Below are positions 8,638 to 16,317 of a stretch of DNA of 64,000 bases, piece by piece. The notes beneath the pieces were generated by a model. It did no database searches, was not told the DNA's origin, and saw nothing but the letters and a program-made list of their open reading frames with translations. The DNA is from Hahellaceae bacterium (GTDB lineage Bacteria; Pseudomonadota; Gammaproteobacteria; Pseudomonadales; Oleiphilaceae). Numbering within the stretch: the first letter of the stretch is position 1; every line of letters begins with the position of its first letter. A program made the translations under genes and the position numbers. The DNA is taken from positions 372,001 to 436,000 of the forward strand of contig JADJWY010000023.1 of the NCBI GenBank assembly GCA_016716085.1, given 5' to 3'.

Positions 8638-10062
8638 ATGAACGATTTTCTGTATGACTTGCTGGGTGTCCGTGATCGACTGGTCATGGACCCGGTACAT
8701 GGTGGGATCACCCTCTTCAACCATGAAGTAGAGGTGATAGACCACCCCCTGTTTCAGCGCCTTCGCTACATTTGCCAAAACGACATCCTGTCATTGGTTT
8801 TTCCGGGGGCAACACACAGCCGCTTCCTGCACAGCATCGGAACGCTCCACGTTGGCAGTCGCATGTTTCAAAGCCTGATTGAATCGGCTCTCCGGCGCTA
8901 TCGGGATGGCGGTCATGGCCGCCCCTCAGAAGCACAATTGGCGGGCATTGCCTACATGGCGCGCCTGGTCAGACTCGCCTGCTTGCTGCACGATTGCGGC
9001 CATAGCAGCTTCTCGCATCAGTTTGCGCAGGCGCGAACGATTCGCAATTTGCTGTCTGAGAATGGTCGATTTGAAGCCTTGTGGCAGGGGCTGGACTGGT
9101 CCCAGTTTCACGATGCACCGCCCACTGTTCTGGAGCATGAGCATTACTCCATCCGTTGCGCACATGAAATTCTGACGACCGTCGCATCCGCTGAGGTCAA
9201 CCGCCTTGCACAGGATGTCCTGCTGCTGATGGATACGACGGCCTTGTCCCCCGGCACGACGTTCCGTTATCACGCGCAGCAGTTATGGCCTCTGCTGACA
9301 CTTGAAACCGAGGCCCCCGACGATGCCGGTGAGCTGACCGCGGGGCTGTTCAGACACCTGATCTCGGGCGAGATTGACGCAGACCGGGCCGACTATATGC
9401 TGCGTGACGGCTTCCATTCGTCGGTCACGCTGGGTGGTTTCAACCTGGATCACCTTCTGAAAAACATGCATGTTGGCTGGGCACCGGATACCCGCTGGCT
9501 GGGCATTGGCATCACCCCCAAAGGGCTGGGGGCACTGGAAGATTTCGTGTACAGTCGTTACCAGATGTATCGCAAGGTCTACGGGCACAAAACCTCTATC
9601 GGCTTTGATTGGCTGTTGCGACAGGCCATTGACGAAGTGCTGGAAAATGCCGGTCACCGCAACTACATCGACACCTGCCTGAGCAGTCTGTCGGCATTCC
9701 AGACGCTAACTGACAATTTTTTCTGGGAGGCTTTCCGGCGTCACGCGGTCGAACGCCCTGACAGCGCCTCTCACGACCTGGTGTACCGTCGTCGCCTGAA
9801 GCATATTCATTCTGCGGAAAATCTGGATGCCACCACCTCGGCTGCATGGGTTAAAACCCTGGCTGAACGCGAAAAACTATCGGATACGCGTATCATCTGC
9901 TGTACACTCAAGGCCCGGTTTTCTAAAATCCGGCAGGGATATGATGATATTAGGGTGCTTCAGGGTGGACGCTACCGAGATATCAACGAGTGCAGCGCGT
10001 TCTTTGGCAAGTTCCAGGATCAGACGCTGTACCATTACTACATCAATCCCCGAAATGCATGA
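8638..10062 (+). CDS. HD-domain phosphohydrolase (COG1078, dNTPase-like)
   Basis: 474 residues. N-terminal VRDRLVMDPVHGGITL and DHPLFQRLRYICQ are typical of the COG1078 group. Metal ligands are visible: a first His in ATHSRFLHSIGTLHVG, the HD pair in LLHDCGHSSFSHQF, an EHEHYSI segment, and a late Asp in GEIDADRADYMLRDG. SAMHD1-related members hydrolyse dNTPs or act as metal-dependent phosphohydrolases; the substrate here is unknown. Cytoplasmic. The ATG at 8638 has no strong Shine-Dalgarno. Divergent from the regulator at 8497, with about 140 bp of shared promoter space. Confidence 0.85.
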   Translation: MNDFLYDLLGVRDRLVMDPVHGGITLFNHEVEVIDHPLFQRLRYICQNDILSLVFPGATHSRFLHSIGTLHVGSRMFQSLIESALRRYRDGGHGRPSEAQLAGIAYMARLVRLACLLHDCGHSSFSHQFAQARTIRNLLSENGRFEALWQGLDWSQFHDAPPTVLEHEHYSIRCAHEILTTVASAEVNRLAQDVLLLMDTTALSPGTTFRYHAQQLWPLLTLETEAPDDAGELTAGLFRHLISGEIDADRADYMLRDGFHSSVTLGGFNLDHLLKNMHVGWAPDTRWLGIGITPKGLGALEDFVYSRYQMYRKVYGHKTSIGFDWLLRQAIDEVLENAGHRNYIDTCLSSLSAFQTLTDNFFWEAFRRHAVERPDSASHDLVYRRRLKHIHSAENLDATTSAAWVKTLAEREKLSDTRIICCTLKARFSKIRQGYDDIRVLQGGRYRDINECSAFFGKFQDQTLYHYYINPRNA

Positions 10063-10140
10063 CGACGGGCAATCCTCATCGCCGGTCAAATCGTTTATGA
10101 TGTCAGAAAGGAAGCGGCCGGCGCGGCAAAGAGGCAACCC

Positions 10141-10758
10141 TTGAAAACCAAAGAACGCGTACTCTTCGTCAGTCTGAAGCTATTTAACCGCTTCGGAGAG
10201 CCGAACGTCACGACGTTGCAGATTGCGGATGAGATGAATATCAGTCCCGGCAATCTTTATTACCACTACAAGAACAAGACAGAAATCATTAACGAGCTGT
10301 ATAGCCGTTTTGAAACTGAAATGTTCGACTTGCTGGATGTGCCGGACATTGACATCAGTATTGAAGATGCGTGGCTGTTCCTGCACCTGCTATTCGAGTG
10401 TATTGCCCGCTATCAGTTTCTTTACAAAGACCTCGTCAACATCCTGCATCGCTATGATAAGATCAAAGCGCGTTACCGGCGAATGCTGACCCGCAAGCAA
10501 AGCGCCATTGCAGCCGTACTGGGCAGCTTCGAGCAGCAGGACATGCTGCAGGCCTCACAGACAGAAATGGAAGCCCTGTGCGAAAACGTGGTGTTGAGTA
10601 TTACGTGCTGGCCGGGATACGATCTGATCCGACAAGGGCGGGACGATGACCAGATTGAACTGGCCAAAGGCTGCTATCAGATCATGGCGATGGTGGCGCC
10701 GTTCCTGAAAGAGTCAGAACGGGCCCACCTACAGCAGCTGAGCGAAGCGTACGTTTAA
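10141..10758 (+). CDS. TetR-family transcriptional regulator (TTG start)
   Basis: 205 residues. The N-terminal helix-turn-helix TTLQIADEMNISPGNLYYHY followed by KNKTEIINELY is the TetR DNA-binding signature. The rest is an all-helical ligand/dimer domain. No ATG precedes the HTH in frame. TTG at 10141 is preceded by AGAGG at a normal distance, so it is taken as the start. The gene ends 14 bp from the convergent phasin gene, so a role in polyhydroxyalkanoate or lipid control is possible but only inferred from position. Confidence 0.86.
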   Translation: MKTKERVLFVSLKLFNRFGEPNVTTLQIADEMNISPGNLYYHYKNKTEIINELYSRFETEMFDLLDVPDIDISIEDAWLFLHLLFECIARYQFLYKDLVNILHRYDKIKARYRRMLTRKQSAIAAVLGSFEQQDMLQASQTEMEALCENVVLSITCWPGYDLIRQGRDDDQIELAKGCYQIMAMVAPFLKESERAHLQQLSEAYV

Positions 10759-10772
10759 ATGCACTGCCCGTT

Positions 10773-11192
10773 TTAGCTGCGGGGACGACTGCTTTTCTTT
10801 TTGCGGGACTCCACTTTTTCTTTCGGGTTGCCATCAGCACCCTCCAATTCGGCAATACGTTCACGCAGCTCTTCCAACTCGCTACGGGTTGGGATGCCCA
10901 GGCGCTGTAGCGCATGCGAAACCCGTTGATCAAACACGGATTCGAGCTTGTCCCAGGTGTGATTGGCTTTATCCTTCACCCCTTCCACGCGATCTTCGAC
11001 CGCCCGGATCTGTTTCTCAAACACACCGCGCGTTTTACGCTCAATATCCTCCCCCTCAGACACCAGCTTCTCAAACACTTTACCCGCATCCTCTTCGGCT
11101 TTGGTGTAAGCGCCCAGCCCTGCCAGCCAGATTTGCCGGGCCGACTCTTTAATTTTGGCCGCCAACTGCTTATGGGATTCTTGCTCTGACAT
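10773..11192 (-). CDS. Phasin / polyhydroxyalkanoate granule-associated protein (PhaF/PhaI-like)
   Basis: About 139 residues, strongly helical and charged. The segment ARQIWLAGLGAYTKAEEDAG is the hallmark of the PhaF/PhaI phasin family, which coats PHA granules. A long amphipathic helix follows, then a leucine-zipper-like ELEELRERIAELEG, then a basic tail (KKKSSRPRS) like a short version of the histone-like PhaF tail. ATG at 11192 with AAGG 8 nt upstream was chosen over a GTG at 11225. No PHA synthase gene is in the window. Confidence 0.83.
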   Translation of the reverse strand: MSEQESHKQLAAKIKESARQIWLAGLGAYTKAEEDAGKVFEKLVSEGEDIERKTRGVFEKQIRAVEDRVEGVKDKANHTWDKLESVFDQRVSHALQRLGIPTRSELEELRERIAELEGADGNPKEKVESRKKKSSRPRS

Positions 11193-11347
11193 AACGGATA
11201 CCTTCGCGTCCGGGGTGATCGACACTGATTAGCGTAGCATTTTTATCCGAAAACGGGCCACCTGGCCGGATAACAATTGCAACGCTTTATGTCACGATTT
11301 TATCAAAACTTACTGGTTATGAAAAAATAAGATTAAAAAATAAGCAT

Positions 11348-11375
11348 TTCGACTGGCGCAACCCAAAATTAAGAT
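11348..11375 (+). promoter_or_regulatory. Candidate sigma-70 promoter for the small transcript
   Basis: TTCGAC (11348-11353) and TAAGAT (11370-11375), 16 bp apart, each matching four of six consensus positions. Placed correctly for a transcript ending at the 11454-11487 terminator. Weak on its own. Confidence 0.35.
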
Positions 11376-11381
11376 CATACT

Positions 11382-11487
11382 TTAATCAGACATACCAACC
11401 CGCACGTTGGGAGTCTCTCAGGAAGTCATTTATGGGTACTACTCACACCTAATACCCGGTATCCCCTCCTTGGTACCGGGTTTTTTT
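11382..11487 (+). ncRNA. Candidate ~105-nt small RNA or leader with mini-ORF
   Basis: Bounded by the promoter-like pair upstream and a terminator downstream. Inside are a stem CCAAC-N6-GTTGG (11395-11410), two GGA triplets, and AGGAAG followed 7 nt later by a six-residue ORF (ATG at 11432, MGTTHT, stop TAA). I do not recognise an Rfam-type family. It could be an independent sRNA or an attenuator-like leader for the genes from 11552. Existence is inferred from signals only. Confidence 0.35.
11454..11487 (+). terminator. Rho-independent terminator of the candidate small transcript
   Basis: 8-bp perfect stem ACCCGGTA / TACCGGGT, 12-nt loop, then seven T. No gene longer than a few codons precedes it on this strand, which is why a small RNA or leader is proposed. 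Confidence 0.85.
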
Positions 11488-11551
11488 GCGTTTACACCCT
11501 TGCCGAGTTCGATATAATCCCCTAAAAATCACGCGAAGGACGCTCTCCGAT

Positions 11552-12366
11552 ATGGCAATCGGCTCATTGATCAAAAGGCTCGTCTTACCCAAGGCATTTG
11601 AAGAAAAACTCGATCGCATTGAAAAGCCCGTCGGCTCTCTGGGCTACGACCCCTGGGGTTTCAATGTCGAAACCAACAAAGTGGTCATGGGGTTCATACG
11701 AACCCTCTATGAAAAGTATTTCCGGGTTGAAGCCCATGGTCTGGACAACATTCCCGCCGAAGGGCCTGTGTTGCTGGTCCCTAACCACAGCGGTCAGCTT
11801 CCTCTGGACGGTTCCTGGTCGGCTACGCCCTGGCCACCCGCGAGCATCAGCCGCGTCTTCCACGCGCCATGATCGAGCGCTTTTTCCCAACCGTCCCGTA
11901 TTTGGGCAACTTTCTGAACGAACTGGGCGGCGTGCTGGGAGACCCGGTCAATTGCGCCAAAATTCTGGCTCGGGGCGAGGTCATCATTGTTTTCCCCGAG
12001 GGCATCCGCGGGTCAGGCAAACTCTTCAGGGATCGCTACAAGCTAAAGCGTTTCGGCAATGGCTTCATGCATCTTGCCATGCAGCATAACGCGGCAATTG
12101 TGCCCGTTGGCGTGGTTGGGTGCGAAGAAACCATTCCGGCCTTTGCCAATATCAAGCCGCTTGCGAAACTTCTGGGTGTGCCCTACGTACCTGTCACGCT
12201 TCCCGTCATCTTCCCCGCAAAGGTGCATCTTAATTTTGGTGAACCCCTGTATTTTCCGGGGGGCGAAGTCAGTGAAGAGGAAGTCACCAAGCGAGTTGAG
12301 AAGGTCAAAGAGGCCATTAGTCTGCTGATCGATAAGGGATTGAGTGAGCGGAAGGGAATATTCTGA
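11552..12366 (+). pseudogene. Lysophospholipid acyltransferase (PlsC-like), broken by a 1-base frameshift
   Basis: The two halves together give a full ~270-residue acyltransferase. The first frame starts MAIGSLIKRL at 11552 and reaches NHSGQLPLDG (acyl-transfer His and Asp). The frame then shifts, and the next frame continues without loss with FLVGYALATREHQPRLPRA, MIERFFPTVPYLG and the acceptor-binding FPEGIRGSGK. The break lies at about 11811 and is explained by one missing base after GACGG. Either the gene is recently inactivated or the sequence has an error. Function would be acylation of a (lyso)phospholipid at the inner membrane. The stop overlaps the next ATG (TGATG), so it is coupled to the SDR gene. 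Confidence 0.85.
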
Positions 12367-13316
12367 TGGAAGCTAAAACGGCTAAAGCAAAAAAAGACAT
12401 TCTGATTACCGGCGCGGCGGGAGCCCTCGCCCAGCAGGTCATCACCCGCTTACGCAACCGCTACCGCATCATCGCGGTAGACTTCCGTGAGCAGGTTTAC
12501 CTGGGTGATGACATCCCCAGTTACCGTATCGACATGAACAAGCGCGGCTTCGAGGATATCTTCAGACGCTATAACATCAAGGGCGTCATCCACCTGGGTC
12601 GCATGATTGCCAGCGAAGAGAATCGCATGCGTCGCTATAACAGCAACGTACTGGGCTCCGAACGCCTGTTCACCATTGCGCGCAAGTATGGCGTGGAACA
12701 AACCCTGGTGCTGTCCACCTACCATGTCTATGGTGCGAATGCCTACAACCCCGCCCTGATCGATGAGTCGGCCCCTTTGAAAGCGGCTGAGCTGACCATG
12801 GATCTGGTAGATTCCGTCGAATTGGAAAACCTGTCGCAGATTTATCTCTGGAAATATCCTGAATTGAAAATGACGATACTGCGCCCCTGTAACATTGTGG
12901 GTCCCGGTGTCAAAAATGCCATTTCGACCTTACTGAGTGCACACAATGCGCCGGTTCTGGCCGGGTTCTCCCCGATGATGCAGTTCCTGCACATTGATGA
13001 TATGGCAGACGCGATCGTGCTCGCGTTTTCCCGCAATCAACCGGGGGTCTATAACGTCGCAACGGAGGATTGGGTGGCCTATCAAACGGCGCTGACGGCC
13101 TGCGGTTGTCGGCGGATTCCGATCCCCTCTGTCCCCCCCGTGCTGCCACGCACCCTGGCTTCACTGTTGGACATCCGGGGCTTTCCACCGTATCTGTTAA
13201 ACTACTTCAAGTATCCGGTCATTCTCGACGGAAGCGCATTCAACAAAGCCTTCGGCTTCAAACCGCGCTACACTTTGAAGGAAATCTTCCGTTATTACAA
13301 AGCGATGAAATCCTGA
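12366..13316 (+). CDS. NAD-dependent epimerase/dehydratase-like (extended SDR) protein
   Basis: 316 residues. The N-terminal Rossmann motif ITGAAGALAQQV binds NAD(P), and an Asp at the second strand (AVDF) favours NAD. The active-site YxxxK expected after the STYHVYG strand is not visible: the corresponding segment reads MDLVDSVELENLSQIYLW. The remainder matches extended SDRs (ILRPCNIVGPG, FLHIDDMADAIV). It may therefore bind nucleotide without classical catalysis. Overlaps the acyltransferase stop by one base and probably acts in the same lipid or glycolipid pathway (inference). Confidence 0.8.
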   Translation: MEAKTAKAKKDILITGAAGALAQQVITRLRNRYRIIAVDFREQVYLGDDIPSYRIDMNKRGFEDIFRRYNIKGVIHLGRMIASEENRMRRYNSNVLGSERLFTIARKYGVEQTLVLSTYHVYGANAYNPALIDESAPLKAAELTMDLVDSVELENLSQIYLWKYPELKMTILRPCNIVGPGVKNAISTLLSAHNAPVLAGFSPMMQFLHIDDMADAIVLAFSRNQPGVYNVATEDWVAYQTALTACGCRRIPIPSVPPVLPRTLASLLDIRGFPPYLLNYFKYPVILDGSAFNKAFGFKPRYTLKEIFRYYKAMKS

Positions 13317-13368
13317 GTCGGCTGACGTGTTCATGGTCGTACTTAAGGGCCCTGGGCAGGTCTGAGCC

Positions 13369-15453
13369 ATGACTGTCAGTTACGGGGCCATTAGCCACGC
13401 CACAGGAGGACTTGTGTATGTCCTCATTTCTCTCCTGCTGGCGCGCGGCAATTTCCGCCGGATCGTTGACCGGGGACTCCTGCTTGCCTGTCTTTTAACG
13501 GCCACCTGGTTATTGATCCTCGCCTCTCAGGAACTGTGGGGAGCCCCTTCGTTTACCACACGCTACATGGCGGAAGTGCTGAAGAATGCAGGCTGGATCA
13601 GCGTGCTGTTTATCGTGCTGGGCATTCGCTTTTCGCCTTACCGAATCACGGACAAAAGCCGCTATTTCTTAGCCCTGGGAATCACAGCGATCCTCGGCGC
13701 CATGCTGGTTTCCGGTCTCACCTACGGTCTGGGTGGCATACGATTGGCCTCCGGCAATTGGCTGGTATTGGGTCAGGTTCTGATCTCCGTCTCAGGGCTT
13801 GTGCTGCTGGAACAGGTGTGGCGAAACGAGTCTTATTACAAGCGTTCAAACATTCGTTACCTGTGCCTGGGGATCGGCGCCCTGTTTGCCTATGATTTTG
13901 TGTTGTATAGCGATGCGCTGCTATTCAATCAGATGTCCGAAACACTCTGGGATTCGCGTGGAATTATCGGCACCCTGTGCGCCCCCCTGATTGCCATGAC
14001 CATGGTTAACTCAGCGAGACAGCCAATGGAAGTGCAGATCTCGCGACAATTTGTATTCCATTCCAGCATCCTGATCTTTGCAGCGATTTATCTGTTGATG
14101 ATCGCGGCGGGTGGATATTACATCAACAAGCTGGGCGGCGCCTGGTCCGAAGCCTTCCTGGTCTTATTCTTCTTTGTCGCCGTCATGGCACTGGTCATCC
14201 TTGGCAGCTCGCCCCGAATCCGAGCTCGCCTCCTGGTCTTTATCAGCCAGAACTTTTTTGATTATAAATATGATTACCGCGAAGAATGGCTGCGCGTCAC
14301 CCGAACGATCACCACGGCCGACAGTAATGACAAAATGGAAGACCGCACGATTCGGGTGCTGGCTGAACTGGTGAACAGCCCCGGAGGTGCCTTGTGGCTG
14401 CGTGACGAAGACAATAATTTTGTGATTCGCGCCTACTGGAATATCGACCCGATCAAACACAACCGTATTGATGTAGCGAGTGAGCTGGTGGAGTTTCTCA
14501 GTCAAAGCGACTGGGTCATCGACCTCAAGGAATACCAGGTGGACCCCACCCGCTACCATCTGATCGAAATTCCGGACTGTATTTTTCAAATTCCATCGCC
14601 GCGACTCCTGGTGCCTCTGGTCGTCAAGGAACAACTGTACGGCTTTGTTCTGCTGACCGAAGGTCGTTCATCGCTGGACCTGAACTGGGAGAACTATGAC
14701 CTGATCAAGATCGTAGCGCGGCAGGCAGGCAGCTATCTGGCGCTACTCTATGCTCAGGACCGTTTGTCTGAATCCAAACAGTTTGAGGCGGTGAACAGAG
14801 CCTCTGCATTTTTCATTCATGATATCAAAACCATCGTTGCCCAGCTGTCGCTGCTCGTCAACAACGCTGAAAAACACAAAAGCAATCCGGCCTTTGTTGA
14901 TGACATGATCAAGACGACTGCGCACACGGTCAAAAAAATGACCCATCTTCTGGCCCAGATTCGCAGCCCGGTCACGCGGGACACGAACTCCGAATTTGAT
15001 TTGACCCTGCTGCTGTCAGAAGTGAAAGAAGAGCTCAGCAAGCGCGACCCAACACCTTGTCTGAAAGGCGAGCTGCCAGCGACCTACTTAATGGCTGACC
15101 GGGAAAAGCTTAAAGACGTTCTGGTTCACCTGATCCAGAATGCGCAGGATGCCACGCCGAGAGATGGCGAAGTGTCGCTCTCCATCCGCAAGAGTTCCGG
15201 CTGGGTGGTTTTATTTATTCAGGACTCCGGCAAGGGAATGAGCGAGCAATTTATCAAGAACCAGCTCTTCAAGCCCTTTGAAAGCACCAAGGGCCTGACA
15301 GGGATGGGCATTGGGGCCTACCAGAGTCGCGAGTATGTCCGTAAACTAGGAGGTAGCATGGAGGTCACCAGCCAGGTTGATCATGGCACGTGTTTTACCA
15401 TCAAACTGCCCACCACACCCTCGGGTAACGGCGGGAGCATGCTTCACCGCTAG
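13369..15453 (+). CDS. prsK: XrtA/PEP-CTERM system sensor histidine kinase PrsK
   Basis: 694 residues. The first ~300 carry about eight hydrophobic segments, followed by a GAF-like domain (~320-470, with GALWLRDEDNNFVIRAYWN). The kinase core has the phospho-acceptor His484 in FFIHDIKT, the N box LIQNAQDATP, the G1 box DSGKGMSEQF and the G2 box GMGIGAYQSREYV. This architecture and HDIK box are those of PrsK, which pairs with PrsR in organisms with exosortase XrtA. The stop TAG at 15451-15453 is part of the CTAG target duplication of an insertion sequence, so the IS sits exactly at the end of the gene without changing the protein. Confidence 0.92.
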   Translation: MTVSYGAISHATGGLVYVLISLLLARGNFRRIVDRGLLLACLLTATWLLILASQELWGAPSFTTRYMAEVLKNAGWISVLFIVLGIRFSPYRITDKSRYFLALGITAILGAMLVSGLTYGLGGIRLASGNWLVLGQVLISVSGLVLLEQVWRNESYYKRSNIRYLCLGIGALFAYDFVLYSDALLFNQMSETLWDSRGIIGTLCAPLIAMTMVNSARQPMEVQISRQFVFHSSILIFAAIYLLMIAAGGYYINKLGGAWSEAFLVLFFFVAVMALVILGSSPRIRARLLVFISQNFFDYKYDYREEWLRVTRTITTADSNDKMEDRTIRVLAELVNSPGGALWLRDEDNNFVIRAYWNIDPIKHNRIDVASELVEFLSQSDWVIDLKEYQVDPTRYHLIEIPDCIFQIPSPRLLVPLVVKEQLYGFVLLTEGRSSLDLNWENYDLIKIVARQAGSYLALLYAQDRLSESKQFEAVNRASAFFIHDIKTIVAQLSLLVNNAEKHKSNPAFVDDMIKTTAHTVKKMTHLLAQIRSPVTRDTNSEFDLTLLLSEVKEELSKRDPTPCLKGELPATYLMADREKLKDVLVHLIQNAQDATPRDGEVSLSIRKSSGWVVLFIQDSGKGMSEQFIKNQLFKPFESTKGLTGMGIGAYQSREYVRKLGGSMEVTSQVDHGTCFTIKLPTTPSGNGGSMLHR

Positions 15454-16301
15454 GGGCTGTGGACATTTCACATCGGCAACCATAAATATGAGCACGCGAT
15501 GGCCACTGTGCTTTCGTAGTTTCGTCCGAGTTTATCGTACCGGGTAGCTACTCCTCTGAACCGCTTAAGGTTGGCAAACGCATTTTCGACCAGGTGTCTT
15601 TGTTTATATAAGTGCCGGTCAAAAGTCGGATTTTCTCGTTTCGAATTTCGTTTACGCGGGATAACTGCCTTGCTTCCTCTCGCCTCTATCATGTCTCTGA
15701 TTCGCTCGCTTTCATAGCCCCTATCCATAATGAAAAACTGCATACCGAAGTGATTCGATAATCCCCGGGGCCTCGGTGCAGTCATTCACTTCGCCGCCGG
15801 TAATATTAAACGCTATTGGTAAGCCATAAGCATCGATCGCCAGATGTATCTTGGATGTCCTGCCAGCTCTGCTTTTTCCGATAGCTTGAGGTGATTTGCC
15901 AATTGCCCCTGCGCTATGCTGATGGGCCTTTACATAGCTTCCATCGATAAAAACCCACTCCAAATCCGGCTCGAAAATCAAAGCATCGAGCAGGCAACGC
16001 CAGATTCCTTTCTTAGACCAGACGTTAAATTTCCGGTACACCGAATTCCACTTACCAAACTGTTCAGGATATCCCTCCGGGGCAACCTACACGCATTCGA
16101 TAGAGGATGCCTTCTACCATCATGCGCAGATTGCGCTTGTCATAAATACTGAATTGAAGCATGATCCTTTTCAGCTTTGACCACAGCTCGTCACTAAGCA
16201 TGTATCGGGGCATTGCAAGCTCTTTTGTTGTTGTGTGAGAACTACAATATTACGAGCTTGCTCTTACTTTTCAATGCCTTACGCGCAAATGTCCACAGGC
16301 C
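15454..16301 (-). mobile_element. IS5-family insertion sequence (IS427-like), 848 bp, between prsK and prsR
   Basis: Terminal inverted repeats GGGCTGTGGACATTT (left) and GGCCTGTGGACATTT (right, reverse complement) match at 14 of 15 positions. Both ends are flanked by CTAG (15450-15453 and 16302-16305), a 4-bp YTAR-type target duplication as expected for IS5-family elements. The single transposase gene runs on the minus strand and stops just inside the left repeat. Removing the element and one CTAG would leave prsK and prsR 12 bp apart as one operon. The ORF is disrupted, so this copy is probably unable to move on its own. Confidence 0.93.
15468..16213 (-). pseudogene. IS5-family DDE transposase, frame-disrupted
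   Basis: Three frames together give a complete transposase. It starts MPRYMLSDELWSKLKRIM at 16213 and loses frame at GCP-GG (about 16075), where two bases appear missing from the usual GCPWRDIPEQ. It resumes as EQFGKWNSVYRKFNVW through FIDGSYVKAHQHSAGA (first Asp) and TGGEVNDCTEAP. It shifts again at a run of five T near 15740 and continues MDRGYESERIRDMIEARG (second Asp) and LVENAFANLKRFRGV (Glu). The T-run shift could be programmed, since some IS5 subgroups use two overlapping frames, but the N-terminal lesion is not expected. Probably defective. Confidence 0.85.
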
Positions 16302-16317
16302 CTAGAGAATTGGGTTA

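Larger units (their letters stand above)
11193..11551. other. 360-bp intergenic region between phasin and acyltransferase genes
   Basis: No ORF of useful length. It contains a divergent AT-rich promoter area (about 11270-11345), a plus-strand promoter-like pair at 11348-11375, a short stem (CCAAC/GTTGG at 11395-11410), a 7-codon mini-ORF with its own AGGAAG, and a strong terminator at 11454-11487. After the terminator about 60 bp precede the acyltransferase start. Confidence 0.7.

Noticed and set aside
11393..11430. RsmY/RsmZ-type (CsrA-binding) RNA
   Set aside because: Only two GGA triplets are visible; the family normally has many repeated in hairpin loops.
15740..15760. Certain programmed frameshift in the transposase T-run
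   Set aside because: A slippery site is plausible for the family, but the copy has another lesion that is not, so a programmed event cannot be told apart from decay.
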